NCBI RefSeq assembly: GCF_000612725.1
Contig: NZ_HG964456.1
Span: forward strand, 427,767-491,766
Reading direction: 5' to 3'
Length of the DNA: 64,000 bases
DNA from: Mycolicibacterium austroafricanum
GTDB taxonomy: Bacteria; Actinomycetota; Actinomycetes; Mycobacteriales; Mycobacteriaceae
Each line of letters starts with the position of its first letter. The first letter of the stretch is position 1. Shown one piece after another: positions 23,664 to 33,271 of the stretch. The translations under genes were made by a program, and so were the position numbers. Under the pieces are notes generated by a model that worked only from the letters and a program-made list of their open reading frames with translations, searched no databases and was not told the origin of the DNA.

Positions 23664-24983
23664 CTACCCGGACACGGTGCGGGGCAGATCGATCTGCGGC
23701 ACACCGGGGGTGCCGATCCGGCCCGCGAGCCACGGCAGGGCCGAGGTGAAGGCGGTGGACGCAAACGGCCAGTCGTGGTTGCCCGGCTGACTCACCACCG
23801 CGCAGTCGATGCCCGACCTGCCACCTGTCGCGCACAGTGAACTGGCCGCGACCGCTTGATCGTTGGGTTGCGCAGTGGCCGACACCGCGACGGCGCCGTT
23901 GACGTCGAACCACCCGGCCACCCCACGGTACGGGCCGTGCCGGGTCATCACCGCGGTCGGGTCGAACGACGTGTAGGCGGCCGTGTCGCCGCCGAACAGG
24001 CGGTCCACGGTTTCAGCCTGGGTGCCGGCGTTCGGTGCGGCGTCACCGGCGATGTCGACGAACGCGCTGAACACCTCCGGGTGCATGACGGTCAGGTCGA
24101 CGGCGCACGTGCCGCCCATCGACCAGCCGACCACACCCCAGTTGGCCGCGGCCGAGCTCACCCCGAAATGCGACTTCATATACGGCACCACGTCTTTGAC
24201 CAGATGGTCGGCGGAGTTGCCGCGCGTGCCGTTGACGCACTCGGTGTCGTTGTTGAACGTCCCGCCGGGATCGACGAACACCACCACCGGAGCGTATCCG
24301 CCATGGGCGGCCGCGAAGGCGTCGAGCGTCCTTGCCGCACCGCCCGCGCGCAGCCAGTCCGCGGGGGTGTTGAACTCGCCACCGATCATCATGACGGTGG
24401 GCAGTGCGGGTGGCGGGTCACTGGCATACCAGGCCGGCGGCAGGTACACCCACTCCTGCCGGTGCCGGAATCCGGACGCGGTGTCGGGAATGTCGACGGC
24501 GACGAGGCTGCCCTTGACGGGCATCGCGTGCTGCTTCTGCATCGCCGCGACGGTGACCGCATCGGTCTGGTCCGGCAGCGGCCCCGCGGTGAGCTGGTTC
24601 CACGCCGTCTGCACGGTGGGGAAGTAGCCGACCCACAGGTTCACCACCAGTGCCGCCGAGAGCACGCACAGCGGTACCGCCAGCGTCGCGGCGGTCCGGC
24701 GCCACCACCGGGCACCGCGCCAGCCTGACACCAGGACACCGAAAGCAAACCCGGACAACGCGATCCAGACCCAGAGTGTGTGCGGTGCCGGGTTCGAGTC
24801 GTCTGCGACACCGGCCGACGCGATGTAGCAGTAGGCCGCCACGGCGAGCACCACGCCGATCAGCGCCGACCACGGCACCCACACCAGCCGCCAGCGCCGG
24901 GTCCGCCGACCGATGGCGGTGACCACCGCGACGACGGCCAGGATCTGCACCGCGACAGGCAACCACCCGTGCATCAACGTCAC
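23664..24983 (-). CDS. Membrane-anchored esterase (antigen 85/esterase D-like fold)
   Basis: The 439-residue protein has about four N-terminal membrane helices (residues 7-23, 38-56, 70-88 and 100-120), then an extracytoplasmic alpha/beta hydrolase domain. The nucleophile elbow GWSMGG places the serine at 288, and QPGNHDWPF near 410-418 supplies the histidine. The domain belongs to the esterase/mycolyltransferase-like family (PF00756 type). Rv1639c is the expected ortholog. The role next to LysX, which modifies phospholipids, suggests envelope lipid metabolism (inference). The alternative start MHGWLP is three residues downstream. Confidence 0.85.
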   Translation of the reverse strand: MTLMHGWLPVAVQILAVVAVVTAIGRRTRRWRLVWVPWSALIGVVLAVAAYCYIASAGVADDSNPAPHTLWVWIALSGFAFGVLVSGWRGARWWRRTAATLAVPLCVLSAALVVNLWVGYFPTVQTAWNQLTAGPLPDQTDAVTVAAMQKQHAMPVKGSLVAVDIPDTASGFRHRQEWVYLPPAWYASDPPPALPTVMMIGGEFNTPADWLRAGGAARTLDAFAAAHGGYAPVVVFVDPGGTFNNDTECVNGTRGNSADHLVKDVVPYMKSHFGVSSAAANWGVVGWSMGGTCAVDLTVMHPEVFSAFVDIAGDAAPNAGTQAETVDRLFGGDTAAYTSFDPTAVMTRHGPYRGVAGWFDVNGAVAVSATAQPNDQAVAASSLCATGGRSGIDCAVVSQPGNHDWPFASTAFTSALPWLAGRIGTPGVPQIDLPRTVSG

Positions 24984-25045
24984 GGCACCCAGATTGACCG
25001 GCGTGGCTGGGAACAGGCTGTGACCTCGCTGCGAACGAGGTCCGA

Positions 25046-28000
25046 TTACCGCGGTTTTGCCAGCGGAAAGGGCAGGGTCTCGCGGATGCTGCGCCCGGTG
25101 ATGAGCATGACCACCCGGTCCACGCCCATCCCCAGCCCGCCCGTCGGAGGCATCGCGTACTCCATCGCCTGCAGGAAGTCCTCGTCGAGCTCCATCGCTT
25201 CCGGGTCACCGCCCGCGGCGAGCAGCGACTGCTCCTGCAGACGGCGGCGCTGCTCGACCGGATCGGTGAGCTCGCTGTAGGCGGTGCCGAGTTCGACACC
25301 CCAGGCCACCAGGTCCCAGCGCTCGGCCACCCCGGGGATGCTGCGGTGCGGCCGCGTCAGCGGAGAGACCGAGGTGGGGAAGTCCTTGTAGAACGTCGGT
25401 TCCCGGGTCTGGTCCTCGACGAGGTGCTCGTACAGCTCGAGCACCACCGCTCCGGCGTCCCAGTGCGTCAGGTAGGGAATGCCCGCGCGGTCGCAGAGCA
25501 GGCGCAACGTGGCCAGATCGGTGTCCGGGCCGATCTGCTCGCCGAGCGCCTCGGACACCGCGCCGTGCACGGTCTTGACCGTCCACGGACCGGAGATGTC
25601 GACGGGCTCAAGAACCCCGTCCGCACGGGGCCGCATGAACACCTGCGCACCGTTGGCCGCCTGCGCGGCGTTCTGGATCAGCTCCCGGCAACCGTCGATC
25701 CACACGTGGTAGTCGGCGTGCGCCTGATACGCCTCCAGCAGCGTGAACTCCGGGTTGTGGCTGAAGTCGACACCCTCGTTGCGGAAGGCGCGTCCGAGTT
25801 CGAACACCCGCTCCACACCACCGACGCACAACCGCTTCAGATACAGCTCGGGCGCGATCCGCAGATACAGGTCGAGGTCGTAGGCGTTGATGTGGGTCAG
25901 GAAGGGCCGGGCATTCGCACCGCCGTGAATCTGTTGCAGGATCGGCGTCTCGACTTCCAGGAAGTCTTTGGCGACCAGGGTCTCGCGGATCGCGTGCAGC
26001 ACCGCGCTGCGGGCCCGGATCAGCTCCCGGGCATCGGTGTTGACCGCGAGATCGACATAGCGGGCGCGGACCCGCGCCTCCTGATCGGTCAGGCCCTTCC
26101 ACTTGTCCGGTAACGGGCGCAGGCACTTTCCGATCAGCCGCCAGCCGCTGACCAGCAGTGACCACTTGCCCGACCGGCTGCGGCCCATCGTGCCCGTGAC
26201 CTCGATCAGGTCACCGAGGTCGATGGTCCGGGTGAAGTCCGCGGTGCTGCCGTCGGCGAGCAGCGAATTGTCCAGCACCAGTTGGGTTTCGCCTGACCAG
26301 TCGCGGAGCTGGGCGAACAGCACGCCGCCGTAGTCGCGTGACCGCAGCACCCGGCCCGCGACCGCGACGTCTGCGCCGTCCTCGGCGGCCAGAGCCTGCG
26401 CGACGGTGTGGCTGGGCGGGTTGGCCACCGGATACGCGTCGACCCCCTGGGCTTGAAGCGCCTTGAGTTTGGCCATCCTGACCCGGACCTGCTCGGGCAG
26501 CCTCGGCTGGTCGTCGTCGGCCAGGTCGGCCTGCAGTCCCATCCCGTCGGGTGCGGTGCCGTCGCTGTGCAACAGGCCGGTGGCCACCAGTGTTCCGGGG
26601 GCGGCGATGTGGTGGCCGGTGTGCGGCTGTTCATGGCGCCGCGAGAACGGCAGCACGAGAAAGCCTTCGGCGATCACAGAGGCCACGCCGACGCGGGGCA
26701 CCAGCCTGGCGTCGTCGTAGCACGCGTACCGGGGAACCCATTCGGGCTGGTACTTCATGTTCGACCGGTACAGGGTCTCCAGCTGCCACCAGCGCGAGAA
26801 GAACACCAGCAGCCACCGCCACAGCCTTGCCACCGGACCCGCGCCCAGTTGGGCGCCGTGCTCGAAGGCCGAGCGGAACATCGCGAAATTCAACGAGATC
26901 CGGGTGATGCCGATGTCCTCGGACTGCATGCACAGCTCGCTGACCATCAATTCGATGGTGCCGTTGGGGGATTGCGGGGAACGGCGCATCAGATCGAGGG
27001 ACACTCCGTTGCCGCCCCATGGCACCAGCGACAGCATCGCGACCACCTGGTCGGCCTGCACCGCCTCCACCAGCAGGCAGTCCCCGTCGGCGGGATCGCC
27101 GAGCCGCCCCAGCGCCATCGAGAACCCGCGCTCGTCGTCGGTGTCGCGCCAGGCATCGGCCCGCTCGATGACCGCGGCCATCTCGTCGGCGGGCAGCTCC
27201 CGGTGCCTGCGGATCCGCACGGTGGCGCCGGCACGCCGGGCGCGGGTCACCGCCTGCCGGACGGCCCGCATGTCGGGCCCGGACAACCGGAAGTCCTCCG
27301 GATGCAGGATCGCCTCGTCGCCGAGTTGCAGGGCGTTGAGCCCGGCCTCCCGAAAGGTTTGTGCGCCAGATGCGCTCGCGCCCATCACGCCCGGCGCCCA
27401 GCCGTAGGCCTGGCACAGCTTGAGCCACGCGTCGATCGCCTGCGGCCAGGACCTGGGGTCACCGACCGGGTCGCCGCTGGCCAGACACACCCCGACCTCC
27501 ACGCGGTAGGTGATCGCGGCGCGGCCGCTGGGCGCGAACACCACGGCCTTGTCGCGCCGGGTCGCGAAATAGCCCAGCGAGTCGTTCTTGCCGTACAGCT
27601 CGAGCAGACCGCGGATCGCCGACTCGTCCTCACCGGTGAGCGCGTTGTCCGCGCGCTGCGACTGGAACAGCACGATCGCCGTGACCATCAGGGCCACCGC
27701 CCCGAACAGGCCGAGCAGCGCGTTGACGAACACGTGCGGATGACCGCTGAACGACGCGGCGTCGGCCCCGGCGAACGCGCTGACCCGGTTCAGCGCGTAC
27801 AGGAACCGGTCCGACCGGGCCAGGGATCCGGGGAACAGTTCGAGCAGACCCCAGCCGATGAGTGTGCCGACGGCCATGCTCGCCACCAGCGTCGCGGCGG
27901 CCTTGAGCAACGCGCCGCGGCGCACCCTGGCCCAGAACTCCTTGCGGGCAAGCAGCAGGAACGCGATGGCGGCCAGGTGAAACGCCAGACCGATGACCTC

Positions 28001-28348
28001 GCCGACCTCGGCGAACCAGCGTTCTCGGCCCTCGGCCAGACCGGCGATGTTCCAACCGGCCGCCGCGATCATGTAGCCGACGAGGATCCACCAGGCGATG
28101 CGTTTGCGCGCGGCCAGGGCGGCGGCCAGCAGCGCCAGCACGAACGCCCACGCGAAACTGGTGTCGGGGAAGTTGAAGATGTAGTCGTCGACCCACTCGC
28201 GCGGGACCCGGATCAGGGACCGGACCAGCGGCGAGACGCTGGCCAGCAGCGACAGCGTCGCGATGACCCCCACGATCCACCCGGCGGCCGCGGGCACCCA
28301 GCGGTGGCTGGACGTCGGACGGGCCCGGGCGAGGCTGGTTGGCGTCAT
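25046..28348 (-). CDS. lysX: Bifunctional lysyl-phosphatidylglycerol synthase / lysyl-tRNA synthetase
   Basis: LysX makes lysyl-phosphatidylglycerol, adding positive charge to the membrane and protecting against cationic peptides. The 1100-residue protein has N-terminal membrane helices (about 20-250), then an MprF-like transferase domain (DUF2156, about 260-590). A lysyl-tRNA synthetase with OB fold (VAGRVLRSRDYGG near 675) and class II catalytic core makes up the rest. Motif 2 is FRNEGVDFSHNPEFT and motif 3 GGLGMGVDRVVML. Fusion of both activities is the mycobacterial form. ATG 28348 has TATCCT eight bases upstream (nearly leaderless). The esterase and small acidic gene follow in the same direction. 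Confidence 0.97.
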   Translation of the reverse strand: MTPTSLARARPTSSHRWVPAAAGWIVGVIATLSLLASVSPLVRSLIRVPREWVDDYIFNFPDTSFAWAFVLALLAAALAARKRIAWWILVGYMIAAAGWNIAGLAEGRERWFAEVGEVIGLAFHLAAIAFLLLARKEFWARVRRGALLKAAATLVASMAVGTLIGWGLLELFPGSLARSDRFLYALNRVSAFAGADAASFSGHPHVFVNALLGLFGAVALMVTAIVLFQSQRADNALTGEDESAIRGLLELYGKNDSLGYFATRRDKAVVFAPSGRAAITYRVEVGVCLASGDPVGDPRSWPQAIDAWLKLCQAYGWAPGVMGASASGAQTFREAGLNALQLGDEAILHPEDFRLSGPDMRAVRQAVTRARRAGATVRIRRHRELPADEMAAVIERADAWRDTDDERGFSMALGRLGDPADGDCLLVEAVQADQVVAMLSLVPWGGNGVSLDLMRRSPQSPNGTIELMVSELCMQSEDIGITRISLNFAMFRSAFEHGAQLGAGPVARLWRWLLVFFSRWWQLETLYRSNMKYQPEWVPRYACYDDARLVPRVGVASVIAEGFLVLPFSRRHEQPHTGHHIAAPGTLVATGLLHSDGTAPDGMGLQADLADDDQPRLPEQVRVRMAKLKALQAQGVDAYPVANPPSHTVAQALAAEDGADVAVAGRVLRSRDYGGVLFAQLRDWSGETQLVLDNSLLADGSTADFTRTIDLGDLIEVTGTMGRSRSGKWSLLVSGWRLIGKCLRPLPDKWKGLTDQEARVRARYVDLAVNTDARELIRARSAVLHAIRETLVAKDFLEVETPILQQIHGGANARPFLTHINAYDLDLYLRIAPELYLKRLCVGGVERVFELGRAFRNEGVDFSHNPEFTLLEAYQAHADYHVWIDGCRELIQNAAQAANGAQVFMRPRADGVLEPVDISGPWTVKTVHGAVSEALGEQIGPDTDLATLRLLCDRAGIPYLTHWDAGAVVLELYEHLVEDQTREPTFYKDFPTSVSPLTRPHRSIPGVAERWDLVAWGVELGTAYSELTDPVEQRRRLQEQSLLAAGGDPEAMELDEDFLQAMEYAMPPTGGLGMGVDRVVMLITGRSIRETLPFPLAKPR

Positions 28349-28410
28349 AGCCGGCGAGGATATTCGGTTACGCCGTGCCTCGTGCGGGTGTCCGGCGGCT
28401 CCGGGCGGCG

Positions 28411-28827
28411 CTACCAGACCGGGCCGGTGTACTTCTCGCCCGGACCCTGTCCCGGCTCGTCGGGTGCGGCGCTGGCTTCGCGGAACGCCAGTTGCAGGGT
28501 CTTGAGACCGTCGCGGACCGGGCCGGCGTGCGGACCGAGGTACTCGGCCGACGCGGTGACGAGCCCGGCGAGCGCGGTGATCAGCCGGCGGGCCTCGTCG
28601 AGGTCGCGGTAGGGGCTCTCCTCGGGATCGGCGTCCGACAGCCCGAGCTTCTCGGCGGCGGCGCTCATCAGCATGACGGCCGACCGGGTGATCACCTCGA
28701 CCGCGGGAACTTCGGCCAGTTCGCGAACCGGCGGCTGCGCGGCCGAATCGGGGTCGACGGCCGAGCCGTCGGATCTGGGCCTGACGGCCGAGCCGTCCGT
28801 TCCGCGGATGTCAGAGCTATCGGTCAT
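28411..28827 (-). CDS. DUF1844 family protein
   Basis: The 138-residue soluble protein has a disordered acidic N-terminus with a duplicated GSAV unit, then a helical core beginning AEVPAVEVITRSAVMLMSAAAEKLGL. The core includes DLDEARRLITALAGLVTASAEYLG and ends in a Pro/Gly tail. That pattern fits DUF1844, a family of unknown function often next to infC or translation genes. ATG 28827 is used, since upstream codons run into the infC promoter region. It is divergent from infC. Confidence 0.75.
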   Translation of the reverse strand: MTDSSDIRGTDGSAVRPRSDGSAVDPDSAAQPPVRELAEVPAVEVITRSAVMLMSAAAEKLGLSDADPEESPYRDLDEARRLITALAGLVTASAEYLGPHAGPVRDGLKTLQLAFREASAAPDEPGQGPGEKYTGPVW

Positions 28828-28833
28828 GCCTGC

Positions 28834-29068
28834 TAGACTGGCATGCGCGACCGTCCCGGCTGACGCCAGGGACAGCAAGTGGAGTCCCACTCCCACCGCC
28901 GGCCGACGATGATTCGAAGGTACTGCGGTCCGGTCACAGACATCTTAGATGTCTGTCCTGGTCGGCTTTGGGCCCTGCTTTGAGCAGGGCTTATCTGTTC
29001 TATGCGAGCAGTGTGCCGGCGGCGAATGGGGTTCCGCTAGGACAGCAGGAACTATCCCGGGAGGCCCC
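28834..29068 (+). promoter_or_regulatory. infC promoter and structured 5' leader
   Basis: An extended -10, TGC-TAGACT (hexamer 28834-28839), predicts a start near 28846 and a leader of about 220 bases. The leader holds two perfect hairpins. One is ACAGACATC/GATGTCTGT with loop TTA (28936-28956). The other is GCCCTGCT/AGCAGGGC with loop TTG (28972-28990), followed by TTATCTGTTCT, which resembles an attenuator. The infC-rpmI-rplT operons of other bacteria are controlled through leader RNA by L20 or IF3, so a similar role is likely here (inference). Confidence 0.55.
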
Positions 29069-29680
<612 letters not shown>

Positions 29681-29687
29681 GGAAACA

Positions 29688-29882
29688 ATGCCCAAGGCGA
29701 AGACCCACAGCGGCGCTTCGAAGCGGTTCCGTACCACCGGATCCGGGAAGGTCGTCCGTCAGAAGGCCAACCGTAGGCACCTGCTTGAGCACAAGCCCAC
29801 CAAGCGCACCCGTCGGCTCGACGGCCGCACCGTGGTGGCAGCCAACGACGTCAAGCGCGTCAAGAAGCTGCTGAACGGCTGA
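29688..29882 (+). CDS. rpmI: 50S ribosomal protein L35
   Basis: The 64-residue basic protein begins MPKAKTHSGASKRFRTTGSGK and ends in DVKRVKKLLNG, the standard L35 sequence. It is part of the large ribosomal subunit. ATG 29688 lies seven bases after the infC stop, with GAGGAAA as ribosome binding site. Confidence 0.97.
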   Translation: MPKAKTHSGASKRFRTTGSGKVVRQKANRRHLLEHKPTKRTRRLDGRTVVAANDVKRVKKLLNG

Positions 29883-29930
29883 CCGCCGCCGCATCCGAAC
29901 CACCTGACCCCACCGAGATAGGAAAACCCC

Positions 29931-30320
29931 ATGGCACGCGTGAAGCGCGCACTCAACGCGCAGAAGAAGCGGCGCACTGTACTGAAGGCCTCCAAGGGCT
30001 ACCGCGGCCAGCGGTCCCGGTTGTACCGCAAGGCCAAGGAACAGCAGCTGCACTCGCTGACTTACGCCTACCGTGACCGGCGCGCCCGCAAGGGCGAGTT
30101 CCGCAAGTTGTGGATCTCGCGGATCAACGCCGCCGCCCGCGCCAACGACATCACCTACAACCGGCTGATCCAGGGCCTCAAGGCCGCTGGTGTCGAGGTC
30201 GACCGCAAGAACCTCGCCGAGATCGCCGTCAGCGACCCGGCCGCCTTCACCGCGCTGGTCGAGGTCGCCAAGGCCGCGTTGCCAGAGGATGTCAACGCTC
30301 CGTCGGGCGAGGCTGCCTGA
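29931..30320 (+). CDS. rplT: 50S ribosomal protein L20
   Basis: The 129-residue protein has the L20 hallmark N-terminus [36 protein letters not shown] and [11 protein letters not shown]20 is needed for early 50S assembly and in several bacteria represses the infC-rpmI-rplT operon through leader RNA. ATG 29931 follows GATAGGAAA. Its stop overlaps the next reading frame (CTGA), coupling it to tsnR. Confidence 0.97.
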
Positions 30321-31090
30321 CCCTCACCGAGCGTTCTGCCCGGGTGGCGGCGGCGGTCAAGCTGCACCGCCACACCGGGCGCCGCCGCGCCGCACGCTTT
30401 CTCGCCGAAGGTCCCAACCTCGTCGAGGCCGCGTTGCGGCGCGGTCTCGTTCACGAGGTCTTCGCCACCGAGGGCGCGGCGGAGAAGTTCGCCGCCCTGC
30501 TCGGTGCCGCGCCCGTCCACCTGGTCACCGACAAAGCGGCAAAAGCGTTGTCGGACACCGTGACCCCGGTCGGACTGGTCGCCGTGTGTTCGATTCCGGA
30601 GGCTGATCTCGATCAGGTGCTCGCCGGCAACCCGAGGCTGGTCGCGGTGCCGGTCGGAATCTCCGAACCGGGGAACGCGGGCACGCTGATCCGCGTCGCG
30701 GATGCGATGGGCGCCGACGCTGTGGTGCTCGCAGGCGACAGCGTCGACCCCTACAACGGCAAGTGCCTGCGCGCCTCGGCGGGCAGCATCTTCTCGATCC
30801 CGGTTCTCAGCGCCCCGGACGCCGTCGCAGCTGTCACGAAACTGAAGGACGCGGGGCTGCAGGTGCTGGCGACGGTGCTGGACGGCCGGGTCAGTCTGGA
30901 GGACGCGGACCTGTCGGTGCCCACCGCGTGGCTGTTCGGGCCGGAGGCCCACGGCCTTCCCGCCGACGTCGCCGGACTCGCGACGGCGGGGGTGCGGATT
31001 CCGATGCCCGGCAACGCCGAAAGTCTCAACGTCGCCTCCGCCGCGGCGATCTGCCTCTACCAGAGCGCGCGGAGCCAGGCGCCGGTCTGA
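30317..31090 (+). CDS. tsnR: SpoU/TrmH-family rRNA 2'-O-methyltransferase
   Basis: The 257-residue protein has an N-terminal substrate-binding domain ([24 protein letters not shown]) and a C-terminal SPOUT domain. SPOUT motifs are visible in [21 protein letters not shown], in GPEAHGL and at the end in [19 protein letters not shown]. It methylates a ribose in RNA, as in the thiostrepton-resistance methylase TsnR. The start is unclear. Conservation begins at [14 protein letters not shown], directly after CTG 30317, which overlaps the rplT stop. The next usual codon is GTG 30344, which would remove ten residues of the conserved start. Confidence 0.88.
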
Positions 31091-31216
31091 TATCGGCCAG
31101 CCGGTCCGCCCGAGGCGAATCGATCTCTGAGGGACGTAATACGAGATCCGCACCCTCATTCGCCGCGAGATCGACGAACGCCGCGATGCCCTCACAGCGC
31201 GATCGGGCTGCCTTTT
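31091..31216. other. Gap between convergent tsnR and SDR genes
   Basis: The 126 bases between the two convergent stops show no convincing ORF, RNA gene or strong terminator hairpin. Confidence 0.4.
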
Positions 31217-32023
31217 TCAGCGGTTGGCCTTGAGCATGTACTCCGAGACCGCGAGCAGGACCTTCCGCGGCGATACGCGATAGCCGGAGGCCAACAGCTT
31301 GTTGCGGAAGCCCGAGATCACTGTCGGCGAGGATCCGTCGAGCGCGGCGAACGCAGTGTCGACAACCTGTCGGGAGGTCTGCCTGCCGTCGGTGAGGAAT
31401 TCCTCGCCGGTCCGGTCGAAGAACTCGGTCTCTGTGGCTCCGGGGCACAGCGCGAGGACCCTGACCCCCGAGCCCCGGCACTCCTGCCACAGCGCCTCGG
31501 TGAAGGACAACACGAACGCCTTGGTGGCGCCGTAGACGGCCATACCGGGAGTCGGCTGGAACGCCGCCGTCGACGCGAGATTGAGGACGACGCCATGCCT
31601 GCGTTCGATCATCGGAGGCAGGAAGCGCGCCGTCAGATCGACCAAAGTCCCGCAGTTCAACTGGATCTGGGCGGCGTTCGGAGCAGGCTCCTGTGTCGCG
31701 AACTTGCCGTGCAACCCGACACCGGCGTTGTTGATCAGGACGTCGACGGTGCGGCCCAGTTCGCGAACTGCGGCTTCGAGCTCGGCGGCCGAACCCGGCA
31801 GGGCGAGGTCGACGGTCAGGACGTCGACCACGATCCCGGGGTGGCGGCTGGTGAGGGTGTGCTGCAGCGCGGCCAGCTTCTCGGCCCGGCGTGCGACAAG
31901 GATCAGGTTCGCGCCACGGCGGGCGAGCTGAACGGCGAACTCCTCGCCGATCCCTCCGCTCGCACCGGTGACCAATGCGGTGACGTTGCTGAACTCCACG
32001 CGGTGCTCCTCTGTCGGCGCCAT
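31217..32023 (-). CDS. Short-chain dehydrogenase/reductase
   Basis: The 268-residue classical SDR has the NAD(P) motif TGASGGIGEEFA near residues 19-30, NNAG in the middle, the catalytic serine in LASTAAF and the Tyr-Lys pair in YGATKAF. ARRAEKL after beta-2 suggests NADP preference. The substrate is unknown; many mycobacterial relatives act on lipids or steroids. ATG 32023 overlaps the stop of the acyl-CoA dehydrogenase gene (TGATG), so the two are coupled. It is the last gene of the operon starting at 34309. Confidence 0.88.
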   Translation of the reverse strand: MAPTEEHRVEFSNVTALVTGASGGIGEEFAVQLARRGANLILVARRAEKLAALQHTLTSRHPGIVVDVLTVDLALPGSAAELEAAVRELGRTVDVLINNAGVGLHGKFATQEPAPNAAQIQLNCGTLVDLTARFLPPMIERRHGVVLNLASTAAFQPTPGMAVYGATKAFVLSFTEALWQECRGSGVRVLALCPGATETEFFDRTGEEFLTDGRQTSRQVVDTAFAALDGSSPTVISGFRNKLLASGYRVSPRKVLLAVSEYMLKANR

Positions 32024-33267
32024 CAAGGCTGGCTCAGCAGGCCCCTTGCCACGTGGGTGATCTGCACCTCGTTGCTTCCCGCGTAGATCATCAACGACTT
32101 GGCGTCGCGGGCGAGTTGTTCCACACGGTACTCGGTCATGTACCCGTTGCCGCCGAACACCTGAACCGCCTCCATCGCCACATCCGTCGCGGCCTGAGAG
32201 CAGTACCACTTGATCGCCGAGGCCTCGGCGAGCGAGATCGGGGTGCCGGTCTGGGCCGCTTCGATGACGCGGAACAGCATGTTGCGCACGTTCATTCGAG
32301 CGACCTCCATGGTCGCGAGCTTGAGCTGGATCAGCTGGAACTGGGCGATCTCCTTGCCCCACAGCGTGCGGGACTTCGCGTAGTCGACGCACAGGCGCAG
32401 GCATTCCTCGATGACGCCCAGCGACATCGCGGCGACGCCGATGCGCTCCGCCGAGAAGTTCGAGCGGGCGCTGTCGCGTCCGTCGCCGCCGGAGTTGTCT
32501 TCGGTCTCGCCCAGCAGCCGGTCGCGACCGAGCCGGACGTCGTTGAAGAACAGCTCGCCGGTGCGCGACGAGTGAATGCCCATCTTGCGGAAGGGCTTTG
32601 ACTGGACGAATCCGTCCATGCCCTTGTCGAGCACGAAGGTCAGGACCTTGCGGTCCCGCTTGTCGATGCTCGGATCTCCTTCGTCGAGCTTCGCGTAGAC
32701 CACGACGACGTCGGCATCGGGGCCGTTGGTGATGAACGTCTTCTGGCCGTTGAGGATGTAGTCGTCGCCGTCACGCGTCACATAGGACTTCATGCCGCCG
32801 AACGCATCTGAGCCCGAATCGGGTTCGGTGATCGCCCAGGCGCCGATCTTGTCGTAGGTGACCAGGTCGGGCAGCCAACGCTCCTGCTGGGCCAGTGTGC
32901 CCCGGCTCATGATGGTCGGCACGGTCAGGCCCAGGCTGACGCCCATGCCGGTGACGACACCCATCGACACCCGGCACAATTCGCTGATCACCACGAAGCC
33001 CATGCCGGGCGAACCGCCACCACCGAACATGCCGCCGCCGGCCGACTTCCCGGGCGATTCGGCGCCGTCGCGTAACCGGTCGAGTCGCTTGTTCAGCGAC
33101 TCGCGCGCCATGTCGGCGATGCCGAACGTCGCGAAGAGCTTGCGGATGATGGGATAGGGCTCCATCTCGCCGCTTTCCAGCGCGTCGAGGTGCGGACGGA
33201 CCTCCTTGTCGACGAACTCGCGAACCGCATCGCGCACAGCAATATCGACGTCTGACCATTCGAGCAT
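32023..33267 (-). CDS. Acyl-CoA dehydrogenase
   Basis: The 414-residue flavoenzyme carries the family signature WAITEPDSGSDAFGG, QKTFITNGPDADV and the C-terminal FGGNGYM. At the usual catalytic-base position the sequence is IYAGSNEVQ instead of IYEGT. A glutamate sits earlier in FSAERIGVA, where isovaleryl- and long-chain-type enzymes carry the base (family knowledge). This suggests a branched or bulky acyl substrate (inference). An unusual Gly-rich insert (KSAGGGMFGGGGSPG) lies near residues 76-90. ATG 33267 is four bases after the DUF2236 stop. It is coupled to the SDR gene. Confidence 0.88.
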   Translation of the reverse strand: MLEWSDVDIAVRDAVREFVDKEVRPHLDALESGEMEPYPIIRKLFATFGIADMARESLNKRLDRLRDGAESPGKSAGGGMFGGGGSPGMGFVVISELCRVSMGVVTGMGVSLGLTVPTIMSRGTLAQQERWLPDLVTYDKIGAWAITEPDSGSDAFGGMKSYVTRDGDDYILNGQKTFITNGPDADVVVVYAKLDEGDPSIDKRDRKVLTFVLDKGMDGFVQSKPFRKMGIHSSRTGELFFNDVRLGRDRLLGETEDNSGGDGRDSARSNFSAERIGVAAMSLGVIEECLRLCVDYAKSRTLWGKEIAQFQLIQLKLATMEVARMNVRNMLFRVIEAAQTGTPISLAEASAIKWYCSQAATDVAMEAVQVFGGNGYMTEYRVEQLARDAKSLMIYAGSNEVQITHVARGLLSQP

Positions 33268-33271
33268 GCGC

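Noticed and set aside
26408..28612. A 734-residue plus-strand open frame inside lysX
   Set aside because: It is an antisense frame over a gene whose two enzymatic domains are unambiguous.
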